NCBI GenBank assembly: GCA_030141585.1
Contig: JAQIFP010000030.1
Span: forward strand, 1-33,821
Direction: 5' to 3'
Length of the DNA stretch: 33,821 bases
Source: Ophryocystis elektroscirrha
Lineage: Eukaryota; Apicomplexa; Conoidasida; Neogregarinorida; Ophryocystidae
Positions 1 to 9,894 of the stretch are shown here, in pieces. Position 1 is the stretch's first letter; every line of letters starts with the position of its first letter. Under the pieces are notes generated by a model. The model was not told the DNA's origin. It was given only the letters and a program-made list of their open reading frames with translations, and did no database searches. The translations under genes were made by a program, and so were the position numbers.

Positions 1-151
1 TATATATAGTGTAAGTATATGTATATAGATATAGTGTAATTATATGTATATATAAATAGTGTAAGTAGATTTATATATAGTATAAGTATATGTATGTATA
101 TAGTGTAAGTATATGTAGAGTAATTCTCTTATAATGTATGGTTTGTATTAC
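1..151. repeat. Degenerate ~30-bp tandem repeat in UBA2 intron 5
   Basis: About four imperfect units built on tatagtgtaagtatatgta fill most of positions 1-118, on the non-coding side of the UBA2 exon 5 donor (gtaata, minus strand, at 151). The tract is thus intronic, and no coding frame is supported. Positions 119-151 are unique sequence. Confidence 0.6.
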
Positions 152-934
152 AGGACGAGTAGGCATTGATCGGATAGTACAGATGGCATAAGACTTAGCT
201 TCAGGAGTGGGATAGCACTGATAACACTTCGTCGTGTTATAGATAATTGGGGTAACTTGGCCATTATAACCCGCAGAACCAGAGTCAACAAATGGTAAAT
301 CTGAATATGCGCTATTTAAATAGCTAGTCATTGTATGGGCAAATTTAACCATTATTTATTATATTAAATTATATATAATTCAATGAAGCAAGTTTAATAC
401 CATGGAGAATACAAATGCGATTAACATAGATACGAGACTCTTTATTGTCTAATGCATTAAGAATAATGTCAAAGGAACACCAAAACTCAGAATCTAAATT
501 AAATAACAAATGGTTTTTGTAATTACTAAATATATCTGTGTTTCTTATATCCGCGTGGTAAGCTTGAATGATAGCTTTGTTATTAAATCGCGAAGCTAAA
601 ACTTGGTGAGATTTTATAACATTTACCTGCATCTCGGGCACAAAAAGCTTTACTTTTACCCACATCATTTTTTTTATAAAGAAATTGACGATTTAAATTA
701 GTGATATCAATTAAATCAAAATCAACTATCACTATATTGAGGAAACCACATAATATCAAATTTTTCAATAATTCACATCCAATACCACCCGCTCCAATAA
801 TCAAAATTTTAGTTTTAGAAAATTTTTCAGTTAATTCAGTACCAAGAACATATCTAAAAACAAATTTTCGACAAATTCACATATTCAATAATGGCTTTAA
901 TTTTTACTAACTTCACTAAATCAAAGTTTATCAT
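152..934 (-). CDS. UBA2: SUMO-activating enzyme subunit 2 (UBA2), N-terminal part; continues beyond the left edge
   Basis: Catalytic subunit of the SUMO E1, which adenylates SUMO and carries it as a thioester. Exons on the minus strand: 934-912, 853-627, 595-527, 493-401, 300-152. The spliced protein begins [15 protein letters not shown] and runs into the Rossmann nucleotide loop [13 protein letters not shown], then NLNRQFL, KSKA and ILNALDN, all E1 signatures. A CxxC (C163, C166) is followed by CTIR with Cys178. The 15-residue spacing from C163 to C178 equals human C158 to catalytic C173, so the zinc and thioester cysteines look intact. Exon 5 must end at 152 because there is no further GT donor to the window edge; 1-151 is intron. 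Introns of 31 and 33 nt lie at 596-626 and 494-526. The adenylation C-terminal half and ubiquitin-fold domain are outside the window. UBA3 or UBA1 were considered, but the CTIR context fits UBA2. Confidence 0.9.
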
Positions 935-1198
935 AAGTTTATCACCAAATTTAAACTTGCTATCCAATATATTTATATATATATATACAGACAAGTAAAG
1001 TCAAATTTATTCTTTGATATGATTCAGTGTTGCTTAAAGCTTTGAATTATCTAATTTATTAAAAGAGATGGAATACTTTAGGACAAGATGTTATCCTTTA
1101 AAAAAAAAATTATATAACAATTTGAAGAAAAAAATAATTTATATGCTGTGTGTTTACATTACGTATAGTTACACATAATATATGTCCTTAAAATATTA

Positions 1199-1643
1199 CT
1201 ATCTAGTAAGTAAAATGATTAGGAAAATAATAGAGAGTCCTAATGTTATAAAAAGGATGCGAATACACAGATCTCCACTGGCAGAGCGCAACAAGTTCAA
1301 AGCCGTTTTTTTGGCTCGATTAGTGTTATACGCAATATCATCAAAACCTTTCGCTAGCATATCCATGCGATCGATTTGTGCATCCATGCGATTTACTGTA
1401 CTGATTCCAATTGCTTCGGCTTCATCTGCCTTTAAATACAGGTTTATATACTGATATATTGTGCATACAACACTCATTAATAGTTGAATATAGTTTTTAC
1501 TAGATGCAAATACCGAATTTATTATGCAATCAATATATGCTAATTCAAAAATAAATTATACAAATATACATATTTATATTCATATGTAAATATATACACA
1601 TATATATATATATATATAACTACGAAGATATATAGACTCATGT

Positions 1644-1683
<40 letters not shown>

Positions 1684-2442
1684 ATATACAACTACAACTA
1701 CATATGAATATATACATATATATATATATATACGTGTATATATATATACATATATATTAAAACAATTCATATATATGTATATATAAGCAATTAACAGGTT
1801 AAATCATTGATTAATATATAGAGATAATTGATTCCATTATAAATATAGTCACAAGTCTATATAAAATATCAAATAACTTAATAATAAATTAAAACTTATT
1901 TTTTTTCAACTTACTAACTGCTTCATACGATTGACAGCTTCTTGCGTTTTGTCCTGTATCTGATCACCGCGCATATTCACTTGCTGGAAAGTGTTTTCGT
2001 TTCCTTCCATTTCTTCGGTCTCTATCAATAAAACTTAACACTTTCTTGATATTAGAGACGCATAAAGTCATTTTATATGCAGACATTTGTAAATTATGCA
2101 CATAATTACGTAAAAACTAAGACCATTACCCTTATCGAAGTTTTCGCGCTGTATTGAATTTTTTATAGTCTCCAAGTCGTCAAAACACTCATTATACGCA
2201 ACTTTGAACTCTTCAAGCTTTTGCTCATAAGCAGCTTTAATTTGAGGGTCTGTGATAGAACGCAGTTCAAGGGAGTAAGTTTCTGTAGCGGTTCGGAAGT
2301 TTTGCAAAAGTTGATTACATTTGTGGACACTAGATATATTGTTTTTCGAGTTTACTCGATTTAGTTTATATAACTGATCTCTCAGTTGTGCTATTATATT
2401 GTTCAAATCATTTTTCAATACTTCAACTTCATAATCTAACAT
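1199..2442 (-). CDS. Qb-SNARE, NPSN/Vti1-like
   Basis: Tail-anchored Q-SNARE for membrane fusion. Exons (minus): 2442-2130, 2021-1915, 1429-1199; spliced length is 651 nt, giving 216 residues. The first ~105 residues are helical and resemble the Qb N-terminal bundle. The SNARE heptads start near residue 121; the likely zero-layer glutamine is Q158 in [13 protein letters not shown] hydrophobic anchor follows (about 194-214) with a three-residue tail. The DLCIRILF stretch before the anchor resembles the DKCI context of novel plant SNAREs (NPSN) more than Vti1, so I favour NPSN with Vti1 as the alternative. Intron 2 (1430-1914, 485 nt) is filled with (TA)n. The gene is head-to-head with a second Qb-SNARE, with start codons 231 bp apart. 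As a C-tail-anchored protein it is a plausible client of the GET3 encoded nearby (inference). Confidence 0.8.
1565..1775. repeat. (TA)n-rich block in SNARE intron 2
   Basis: Long alternating TA runs (for example 1651-1681) with interspersed tatac/tacat variants. It lies wholly inside the 485-nt second intron of the minus-strand Qb-SNARE and explains why that intron is long. No ORF is supported. Confidence 0.8.
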
Positions 2443-2673
2443 TTTTCTACTTAATTACTGCAAGACCACCATAACAATTAACTCACGCTAAAATTTCCAA
2501 CTATTCCAATACTAATGTAAATCTACGTGCCACATTACTCACTGCTTCCGACAATTATCTAATTTATTCAAAATTAATTAATATAATATTGTATTTTTTT
2601 TTTTATAAGTTTGAATACGAATATACGGACCTGATATTAATAAAAAAAATGAAATATCTATTAAAAGTATGTA
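2443..2673. promoter_or_regulatory. Shared divergent promoter region of two Qb-SNARE genes
   Basis: These 231 bp separate the start codon of the NPSN-like SNARE (minus) from that of the Bos1-like SNARE (plus). It must contain both 5' UTRs and both core promoters. It has a T10 run at 2595-2604. I recognise no defined transcription-factor motif. Co-regulation is an inference from the geometry. Confidence 0.5.
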
Positions 2674-3926
2674 ATGAGTGAACCTTCAAATCAAACAGAA
2701 AATTTATCTATTGAATATGCAAAAGCGCTTCAAAAAAAAAAATCTATAAATCAGTATCTAAATGAAATTAGTCAGCTTTCTGATCCCATCCCTTTAAGTA
2801 TGCTTCAATCTATACAAGGAAGCCTAGCGGAATTCGAACGTCAATTAGACACAATTAAAGCATTATTCATACAAAATGAATGTCTTTTTACCAGGGCGAC
2901 AATTCTTTCATGGCAGATGTAACAATAATAAAATTATATATAACTTTACTTTTAAAAATTACATAAAGCACCACGTATGTATATACTGCCGTATATATAC
3001 TGTTAACGCTATAAATATTATATCTCTACTCTACTACTATTCAGGCGAGTAAAAGCCTTAAATAAGTTTTATGATAATTCTAAAGAACAATTAGAACACC
3101 GTTTGAAGTCTAAACTATCTGACAGTAACAAGTTCATTAGTCCACAACTTTCTAGTTTAGATGTAAGGCATTTTAAACTTTCATGATTATACCTTCTGAA
3201 ATAATTATTAAATAAAAAAAAAATAAAACATATATATATATATATATATATAAATATGATTTTTTTTGTGTATAATTGATATTCATATTTTTGCTTAATA
3301 CATATAATTGAGCAACATATCATGTAGCTTGTATAAATCTCCGAGTTTTAATAATTATTGAGTATTATATATTTGGTGTAGTCTGGTAGTAGATTATTAT
3401 ATATTTATGGTAAAAACCTTTCACTAATTAAAGCTTAATTCATATATCAGCTTGAACGCCTTGATGAAAGCTCCCTAAAGGAAAGGAGTGTGTTGAATGA
3501 AACCGGAGATTTAATTGAAGCCATGACTCAACAAGGCTGGGACTCCTTACAAAACTTAATGGAACAGAACTCCCGTATGAAAGTAATTTGCAATACAATA
3601 TACATTTTATAATATTAGTTATCTAGCATGTTTGCACCTCAAATTTTTCTATTTACATCTAATATATAAAAATATATTAAAATATTTTTGAAATAATTAT
3701 TTTTTGTCTAAGTTGCGTTAAAATGTCGATCAAAATATGTTAATTTATTCAGAATGCCCAAAAAAAGTTAAAATCTTTACAAAATTCGCTAAAATCAAGT
3801 GGTCAGCATATAAAATTTATAATAAACCGTCATTCTTCCGACCGAATGTTGGTATATATACTAGCAATAACTACTGTACTTAGTACTATTTTCTTTTTAA
3901 TATACGTAAAATACTATTATAGATAA
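2674..3926 (+). CDS. BOS1: Golgi/ER Qb-SNARE, Bos1/membrin (GOSR2) type
   Basis: ER-to-Golgi Q-SNARE. Exons 2674-2918, 3045-3162, 3451-3582, 3753-3926 give 669 nt and 222 residues, the usual membrin length (about 210-225). The N-terminal 120 residues are predicted helical. The SNARE region spans about 137-190, with likely zero-layer Q160 (NLMEQNSRMK) followed by AQKKLKSLQNSL, which parallels the QRLTLKG-TQKKILD pattern of membrin. The C-terminal anchor is about 197-217 (LVYILAITTVLSTIFFLIY) with a short basic tail. All junctions are GT-AG, and phases 2, 0 and 0 agree across introns of 126, 288 and 170 nt. GOS28 and Vti1 are alternatives, but the AQKK motif favours membrin. It shares a 231-bp divergent promoter with the other SNARE. 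Confidence 0.82.
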
Positions 3927-4437
3927 AAAATTGCCCTTTATTTTCCACGCTGTAATGCAAAAATGACAATTAAATTGATACTGTTGCAGCAGATAGTTAA
4001 GATACAAAAAAAACCAGTATAAAAATTATTGGAAATCAATTAAATCTTTTAATGTATTATGGAAAAAACATATCAAAAATATTTTAAATATGTTCGATCA
4101 AAAATAATACTAAATAGTGTATTTGAAGACATAGTGATAATGTTCACTATTTACAAAATATTTTAATGAAGAAAAAGTTGAAGATTTCGTATGGCAACTT
4201 TTTACAAATATATATATATATATATATGTATATAAATATATATATGTATATATCTGTTAATTTACTACATTTATTGATTAAATTTTATATACAAGTATAT
4301 TTTGTCTATAAAGATTAGTTTGACTAACGATAAATATAAGAACTGAGTTATTTTTTTATATATTGACACATTTTCTGTATTAAATCTATTATATAAAAAA
4401 AGTTAAGATATATTCTTTATTACGTGCATGAGGAGAA
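3927..4437. other. Intergenic spacer between Bos1-like SNARE and p25-alpha gene
   Basis: 511 bp of AT-rich DNA containing a (TA)n tract near 4206-4255. No ORF, tRNA or structured RNA is apparent. It holds the SNARE 3' UTR and the p25-alpha promoter. Confidence 0.6.
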
Positions 4438-4842
4438 ATGAGTCTAAAATCAGTGTTTAGCGCTTATACCAAGAATGCGTCCGAAATGGACAATAGAACA
4501 TTTATAAAGTTATTGAAAGATGTCAAAATAATTGATAAGAATTACACTTCAACTGATGGCGATCTTTTATACGCCTCCATGCGTTCTAAATCAACTCGAA
4601 AAATGAATTCAGAAGCTTTTGAAGAAGCTATTAAAGCCATTGCAACAAAAAAACAAATGTCCTTTGAAGATTTGAAAAATACAATAACTTCCCAAGAAGG
4701 TCCTGTATTTTCGGGAACTAAACCCTCTGCTGTCAAATTTCATGATGACAAAAATTTATACACGGGTGTACACAAACACGGAGGACCTACAATTATTGAC
4801 AAGGGAAGAACTGGATTTTCACAGCTTTCTGGTATTATATAG
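4438..4842 (+). CDS. p25-alpha/TPPP family protein (short, single-domain)
   Basis: Tubulin polymerisation-promoting (p25-alpha) family protein of 134 residues in one exon. Residues 1-85 follow the family core: VFSAYTKNASEMDNRTFIKLL, then KDVKIIDK, a TDGDLLY segment, and a predicted helix ending at AIATKKQMSFEDL. The diagnostic C-terminal signature is present as FSGTKPS (91-97) and LYTGVHKHGGP (107-117), matching the SGTK...YTGxHK element. There is no doublecortin domain, so this is not apicortin, the p25/DCX fusion of apicomplexans. Family knowledge: TPPP-like proteins associate with axonemal or bundled microtubules, and short p25 proteins track with the ability to form flagella. That suggests flagellated gametes in this organism (inference). 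The start follows gaggaga, and the out-of-frame ATG at 4429 is rejected. Confidence 0.85.
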   Translation: MSLKSVFSAYTKNASEMDNRTFIKLLKDVKIIDKNYTSTDGDLLYASMRSKSTRKMNSEAFEEAIKAIATKKQMSFEDLKNTITSQEGPVFSGTKPSAVKFHDDKNLYTGVHKHGGPTIIDKGRTGFSQLSGII

Positions 4843-5573
4843 ATTGATCTATACAAATAAATATACATTCATCTACATTAATATATACTTTACAGTAATC
4901 TTACATATATATGTATATAATAAATATAATATATATATTATTATACGTATATATATATATATATATATATGTATATACAATATACAATAATACATATATA
5001 TATATATATATGTATTATTATGTATTGTATATACTTGCACTATAATATTATATTAAATTTATATTTTACGCATTTTAGAATCAACGATCTATTTTAGAAC
5101 GGCAGTGTTATTAAAGTCAAAGATTTATTTATTTTATACTGAAATCTTTTACTATAATAATACAACACTTATAATGATAAAAAAATTTTGTGTAACCAAA
5201 ACTTTTTTATACATGCAATGCTTAAATGTTATTAATTTGTTAGTTTTATGTGTAATTTCAACACCTAATTACAGCTAAATTAAACGTATAATCAATAATT
5301 ATAAGTCTGCATAGATTTTTATAGATTAATATATTGCGATACTGAATAAAGCTAGTAGAATAATATTAATTAATTGATGTGATCAGAATTGACGGATCGA
5401 TCAGCAGCAAATGTTAGGGGTGTCAAATTGGATGTAGCGAAGAATACCTAAATAGAATTAGATTGTTTTTTCGCGTTATAAATTCATTACTTTATCTTAT
5501 TTAAAATTATAAACAATAGCTTTATAAGTTTCAACATTACTCATACTGTCAACATTTCTGTGACAAAAAAAAA
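4843..5573. other. Intergenic spacer between p25-alpha gene and GET3
   Basis: 731 bp. The left part is TA-rich and contains a 64-nt palindrome (4971-5034). The right part contains a short GC-richer island at about 5370-5455, roughly 43% GC over 75 nt in surroundings I judge near 20%. Within it a minus-strand open frame of 25 codons (5447-5370) follows a good splice acceptor. No tRNA fold was found. GET3 starts at 5574 after an A-run. Confidence 0.6.
4971..5034. repeat. 64-nt near-perfect palindrome downstream of p25-alpha
   Basis: The arms start gtatatacaatatacaataa and end with its near reverse complement. Pairing 4971 with 5034 inward gives continuous Watson-Crick pairs except one G-T (4983/5022) and one C-A mismatch (4985/5020), with a TA core around 5002. 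It could be a cruciform, or a stem in the 3' UTR of the plus-strand p25-alpha transcript that ends at 4842. Confidence 0.75.
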
Positions 5574-7468
5574 ATGGAAATTCTAGAGCCTACCCTCGAA
5601 AGCCTTTACAAACTAGAATCTTTGTCATGGATATTTGTAGGCGGTAAAGGGGGAGTCGGTAAAACTACAATAAGTTCTTGTATTGCAATTGAGCTGGCCA
5701 AAACTCGTGAAAGTGTAATAATTACTAAGTTTTTATTCTTATATAATTTTTGCACAAATTTCTCGAGTTATAAAAAATTTAGGTACTATTATTATCTACC
5801 GACCCAGCACATAATTTGGGAGATGCATTCTCTCAAAAATTCTCTGGTACACCAACGTTAGTGAATGGATTCAAAAATCTATATGCAATGGAGTTGGATA
5901 ACACTCCTAAAAAAAGAGCGGAGTATGAAGAGTTTGCATCAGACAAAACTGGTTTTGGACAATTTCTCCCAGAACTAATTTCTTGCTTTCCTGGTATTTA
6001 TGAAGCCCTAAGTTTTGCTGAATTGATGAAGTAATTTTGCTTACAGATTTATTAAAATTAATATTTAGCTTTGTTAGAAATCAAAATTATTCTACTATTG
6101 TGTTTGATACAGCCCCTACTGGCCATACTATCCGATTATTAGGTTTTCCAGATTTACTAGAGAAAGGCATAGATAAAATTATGGAGCTTCGAGACAAAAT
6201 GTCCGGGACTATGAATGTAAATCAAATACACGTTGTGCTCATAATCATATAAAGTGTATGTATTAAACGTTCATAAACTGTTTAAATTAATATTTCATTT
6301 ATTGGTTTAAATTAATCAAAATATATATATATATATATATACAGTCGTATACGATATAGAATCTTTACGATGTATATAAAAATGCGTGTAAGCATGCGTA
6401 TATAAATCGTACTAATTATAAACACTATTTTTTACTTATTTCTTATAATCTATTCAAAACTTCCCAGTAGAAAAGAATCAAAGAGTTTATAATATGAATA
6501 CTTAGATGTTTCAATCCTTGACCGGTGATTTATTTAATAACGATGAAGTAATCAAACAAGCTTATAAATTTATCAATAGCTTAATGAGAAATTGGATCAT
6601 TTAAAAGTTTTGACTACATCAGTGAAGTCTAATTTTCAAGATCCCGTAAAAGGAATTTAAATGTATTATGTGTTAACTCAGTTTAAAACGACATTTGTAT
6701 GCGTTAGTATCCCTGAGTTTCTTAGCGTCTATGAAACAGAGAGATTGGTACAAGAACTTGCCAAGTACTTATTTTAATTGCCATATATGTCTTTATAAGA
6801 TTTCAAATAGACACTTCCTATATTGTAGTGAACCAAGTTATTTTTCCAATAGGTAAACCAATACATTTACCATACTTCAAATTATTTTGAAGTTTTACAT
6901 ATACCATAATAATACTGTATTTATCTTAACAAACTCTATTATGTATGTCCCTATTATAATTATTATTATGTTATAATTATTTTCAAAACATAACATTCTA
7001 TTTCAGCTGCACATTATTAATATAAATCAAATGTAATGTGATTACGAAGTCTAATAATGAATAATTTACTACTTAATTGAAATGGTTATTTTGTAGAAGA
7101 AGCAGATTCACTTGAAATTGATTCTGAAACACTGAGTAGCTTGATGTCAGAAAATTCAGTCAATGAAAAATATAAAAGTCTTATATCTAACCTAAATAAA
7201 AAGGTAGAATATAGTTGCGAAAAATTTTCGCAGGCTGATTTATACAAACAGTATTTTATTGCTAGAAAAAAAATACAATCGAAGTATTTAATGCAAATTG
7301 AAGAATTATATTCTTATGATTTTCACGTCAGTAAGGACTTTTTTTTTTTTTTTGACTTAACTTTTAGTACCAATGCCTTTGCAATTGAAAGAAGTTCGTG
7401 GCGTAGAGGCGTTACAAAAATTTTCTAAGTTATTACTTGAGCCAAGAAAGCTTCCCATTGAAGAATAA
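5574..7468 (+). CDS. GET3: GET3/ArsA-type ATPase (tail-anchored protein targeting), nine exons
   Basis: Cytosolic ATPase that shields and delivers C-tail-anchored membrane proteins. Exons: 5574-5714, 5783-6030, 6069-6216, 6506-6547, 6580-6645, 6682-6764, 6800-6852, 7097-7330, 7368-7468; total 1116 nt, 371 residues. Motifs: P-loop [10 protein letters not shown] (23-32), switch [13 protein letters not shown] from about residue 52, switch [14 protein letters not shown], then [34 protein letters not shown] and the C-terminal [18 protein letters not shown]. Five introns are 32-38 nt; removing them restores exact family spacing. Oddity: the zinc-binding CxxC of eukaryotic GET3 is absent. The expected position reads LYKQYF, after a ~40-residue insert. 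A 30-nt stretch at 7204-7233 (gtag...gcag) could be one more in-frame mini-intron; spliced out, it leaves 361 residues and removes the only nearby Cys. No transit peptide is seen. The last intron carries a long T run. Confidence 0.93.
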
Positions 7469-8454
7469 ATTTTAAATGAGTTTATTAAACTTAAACTCAA
7501 GCTATATACATTATTCTCATTAAACAAATTAAAATATTTTAGTTTCTGTATACCTCACAATTATAATATGGAATGATATATTTAACTGAGTTTTATTGGT
7601 CTTGTGATAAAACATAAGCTTCTTAGCTGATTTAATAGCATATTTATTTATTATCTGATACGAGTATAATTGATCAGCACACAACATCTATACTAACATT
7701 TTCGTGAATTTTATATCAGATTTATTAAAACTAATCATAATGTTCTTAAATCTAGATATCATTTACAAGTACTAATATAACAAAATCAAAGTGATCATAT
7801 AAACAGCTAATTATGGAAATTGCTTATATTGATATAATAAGAATGTATATATAACATTTGCGTTATTTCTAGGTATAAAATCAAAGGTATACAATAAAGA
7901 CTTGATATATTAGCTATATAATTGAATCATGTAATTTATTCAATACTTTATAAATGCTTGTACAACAAGGCTTTATTATATAAGTTACTGTAAAAACAGC
8001 ACACAGTTAAAACTAGTATTACATACACTTTTCTAGTATAAAATTCATAATTTTATAGCTATTTAAGTTAAGCGATAAAAAATATGGAAGGCTGAATACA
8101 TCACCTCACTAAAAAGTTTCTCATAAAACTTACGAATTGAGTCACTTATACGGTTTATTTTAAAATAGGTGTATTAAAATGTTGATCGGTATCTTAGTGT
8201 CCTTACATGTATATATTTGTGTGCATATCTGAAGTAGAGTATATAAAATACATCAAATTTGTTATAAATTTAGACAATTGCTTACAAGCATTAATATTTA
8301 AATAATCATCTCGATTATTGAAAGAAAAATTTTGAAACAAATGAATACGAAAAAGCATTTTTCATATTATTTTGTGTTTACATTATTTGTCTCCTTATTA
8401 AATAGCTTAACATAATTACAAATTGGAATATTTATGATAAAATAATTACTGTGA
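7469..8454. other. Intergenic spacer between GET3 and the Lys-rich gene
   Basis: 986 bp. AT-rich throughout, with few TA microsatellites compared with other spacers. I see no ORF with coding character, no tRNA and no strong palindrome. Contents are presumably the GET3 3' UTR and the promoter of the next gene, both plus strand. Confidence 0.6.
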
Positions 8455-9894
8455 ATGTCTAATCACGATTCAGATAGTCTTTCATTTAGTGTTATACGTA
8501 ATGAAAGACCAAGATATCGTACTTACCATGATGTTATAGTTTCCAACGAATCCTTTGATTTTGATGCACAAGTATTAGAAGATCAAACAAATTATCTGGT
8601 ACCTCCATTCGTTTCACACCCGCCCAAAGAAAATCCTAACTCTGCTCTCACCATATTAAAAAAAAATCTTGACAAAGAACATGACTCACCAACTAGACGC
8701 AAATATGACTTGCCTGAGCTAACTTCTGGTATAATATTAATTTATGAAAATGTCAATTCAAATTTAAATATATTTATTTATGTTTGTGTGCGGGTGTTCC
8801 CTTAAAAAAAAATTTATACAATCAATAAATTATTAAACATAATACAATTCTTTGTTTATTATTATTGTTATTATTCTTATTGTGTATTTCACGCAGATAG
8901 TGCAACTGCTGATTTTAGTCTTATTAATGAAGATCCGAAAAAAAGTGTTTCTATTGAAAAAGAAATTTCAACTGAATCTCGAACTGAAATAGTACCATCT
9001 CAACATAGACCTTCATATTTAACTGAAATTGTAACCAGATATGCAGATATTAAAAAAGAGCTGAAAAAAGCGAAAATCCCTACGAAAAAAGCACAAGCAA
9101 AATATTCAGGTCTTGAAGGATTAATTATGAATAAAGCAAATCAGCTCTTAGCTAAAAAAGAGCAGAATCCTAAATTGATAAAACATTCTGTCAAAAAAAG
9201 TAACACTGAAACTGCCGATGCGTTTAAGAGGTCTTCTCTCGATGTAAGAGTACCACCTGTGATCAAAGAAAACGAAGATTCTAAAGACAAAAAGACCAAA
9301 ATTAAGTTTTCAAAACCAGAGCAAAAAGAAATTTTTGAAGTAAGTTGTAAAGAAGACAAAATAGAGGAAGTAAAACAAATCGAAGATAGTCAAAAAGAAA
9401 ATAAAACTCTTAAAGCTTGTGTGACTAAAAAAAAGAGTACTGCAGAGTTAAAAATCACTGAAAAACAAATACAAACAGTGTCTCAACAAAATAAAAGTTC
9501 AGTTAATGGTGCATCCGATAAAAACTACGATAATTTAATTTTCTATACAAAACCGCCAAAGCCAGTTACAAAACCATTGTTAAAAGTTAAAGAGAAACCG
9601 AAATTCGAAAAAACGTCGGCAGTATCTGTGCAAGTTATTTGTCTTGAAAGTAAAAAATGCAATGAGAAAAAAAGCAATAAAGGGAAATTTTTTATAGACT
9701 TGGCGAAAGTTAAACAACGGGATAAAGAGATTTGCAAACAATACAAGTTTATTAAACCTTCACGGAAACCACACATTTTTCCCGATATGACTACACCGTT
9801 GAAACCAGAGAGTTCCTATATATTAAATCCAATATGTTTCAGACTATGCTGTTCACCGACATCTGACCACACTTTTGAAAACTTGAATACATAG
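8455..9894 (+). CDS. Unknown Lys/Glu-rich, probably disordered protein
   Basis: Not recognised. Two exons, 8455-8728 and 8897-9894, join in phase (g|at) to 1272 nt, 423 residues. The N-terminal ~90 residues are mixed in composition, with RPRYRTYHDVIV. The middle (about 130-340) is very rich in Lys, Glu, Ser and Thr with few hydrophobics, consistent with a disordered basic protein. The C-terminus becomes ordered again with Pro/Cys content (KPHIFPDMTTPLKPESSYI, then a FRLCCSP segment). There is no signal peptide, no membrane segment and no recognisable catalytic motif. The intron donor gtataa and acceptor cacgcag are good. A cytoskeletal or nuclear scaffold role would be a guess. Without splicing, a shorter start at 9127 would give 255 residues, but the upstream part of exon 2 is open and in frame, so the two-exon model is preferred. 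Confidence 0.7.

Noticed and set aside
583..804. UBA2 exon read straight through into KCYKISPSF before a stop
   Set aside because: This is the 31-nt intron (596-626) read as coding. Splicing gives [18 protein letters not shown], matching the family.
4742..4990. Plus-strand ORF overlapping the p25-alpha C-terminus
   Set aside because: Out of frame with p25-alpha and running into (TA)n; no independent support.
5376..5455. tRNA gene in the GC-richer island
   Set aside because: No acceptor-stem complementarity and no T-loop consensus on either strand.
6031..6799. GET3 frameshifts as sequencing errors
   Set aside because: Four mini-introns of 32-38 nt with proper splice sites restore exact family spacing. 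Random indels would not.
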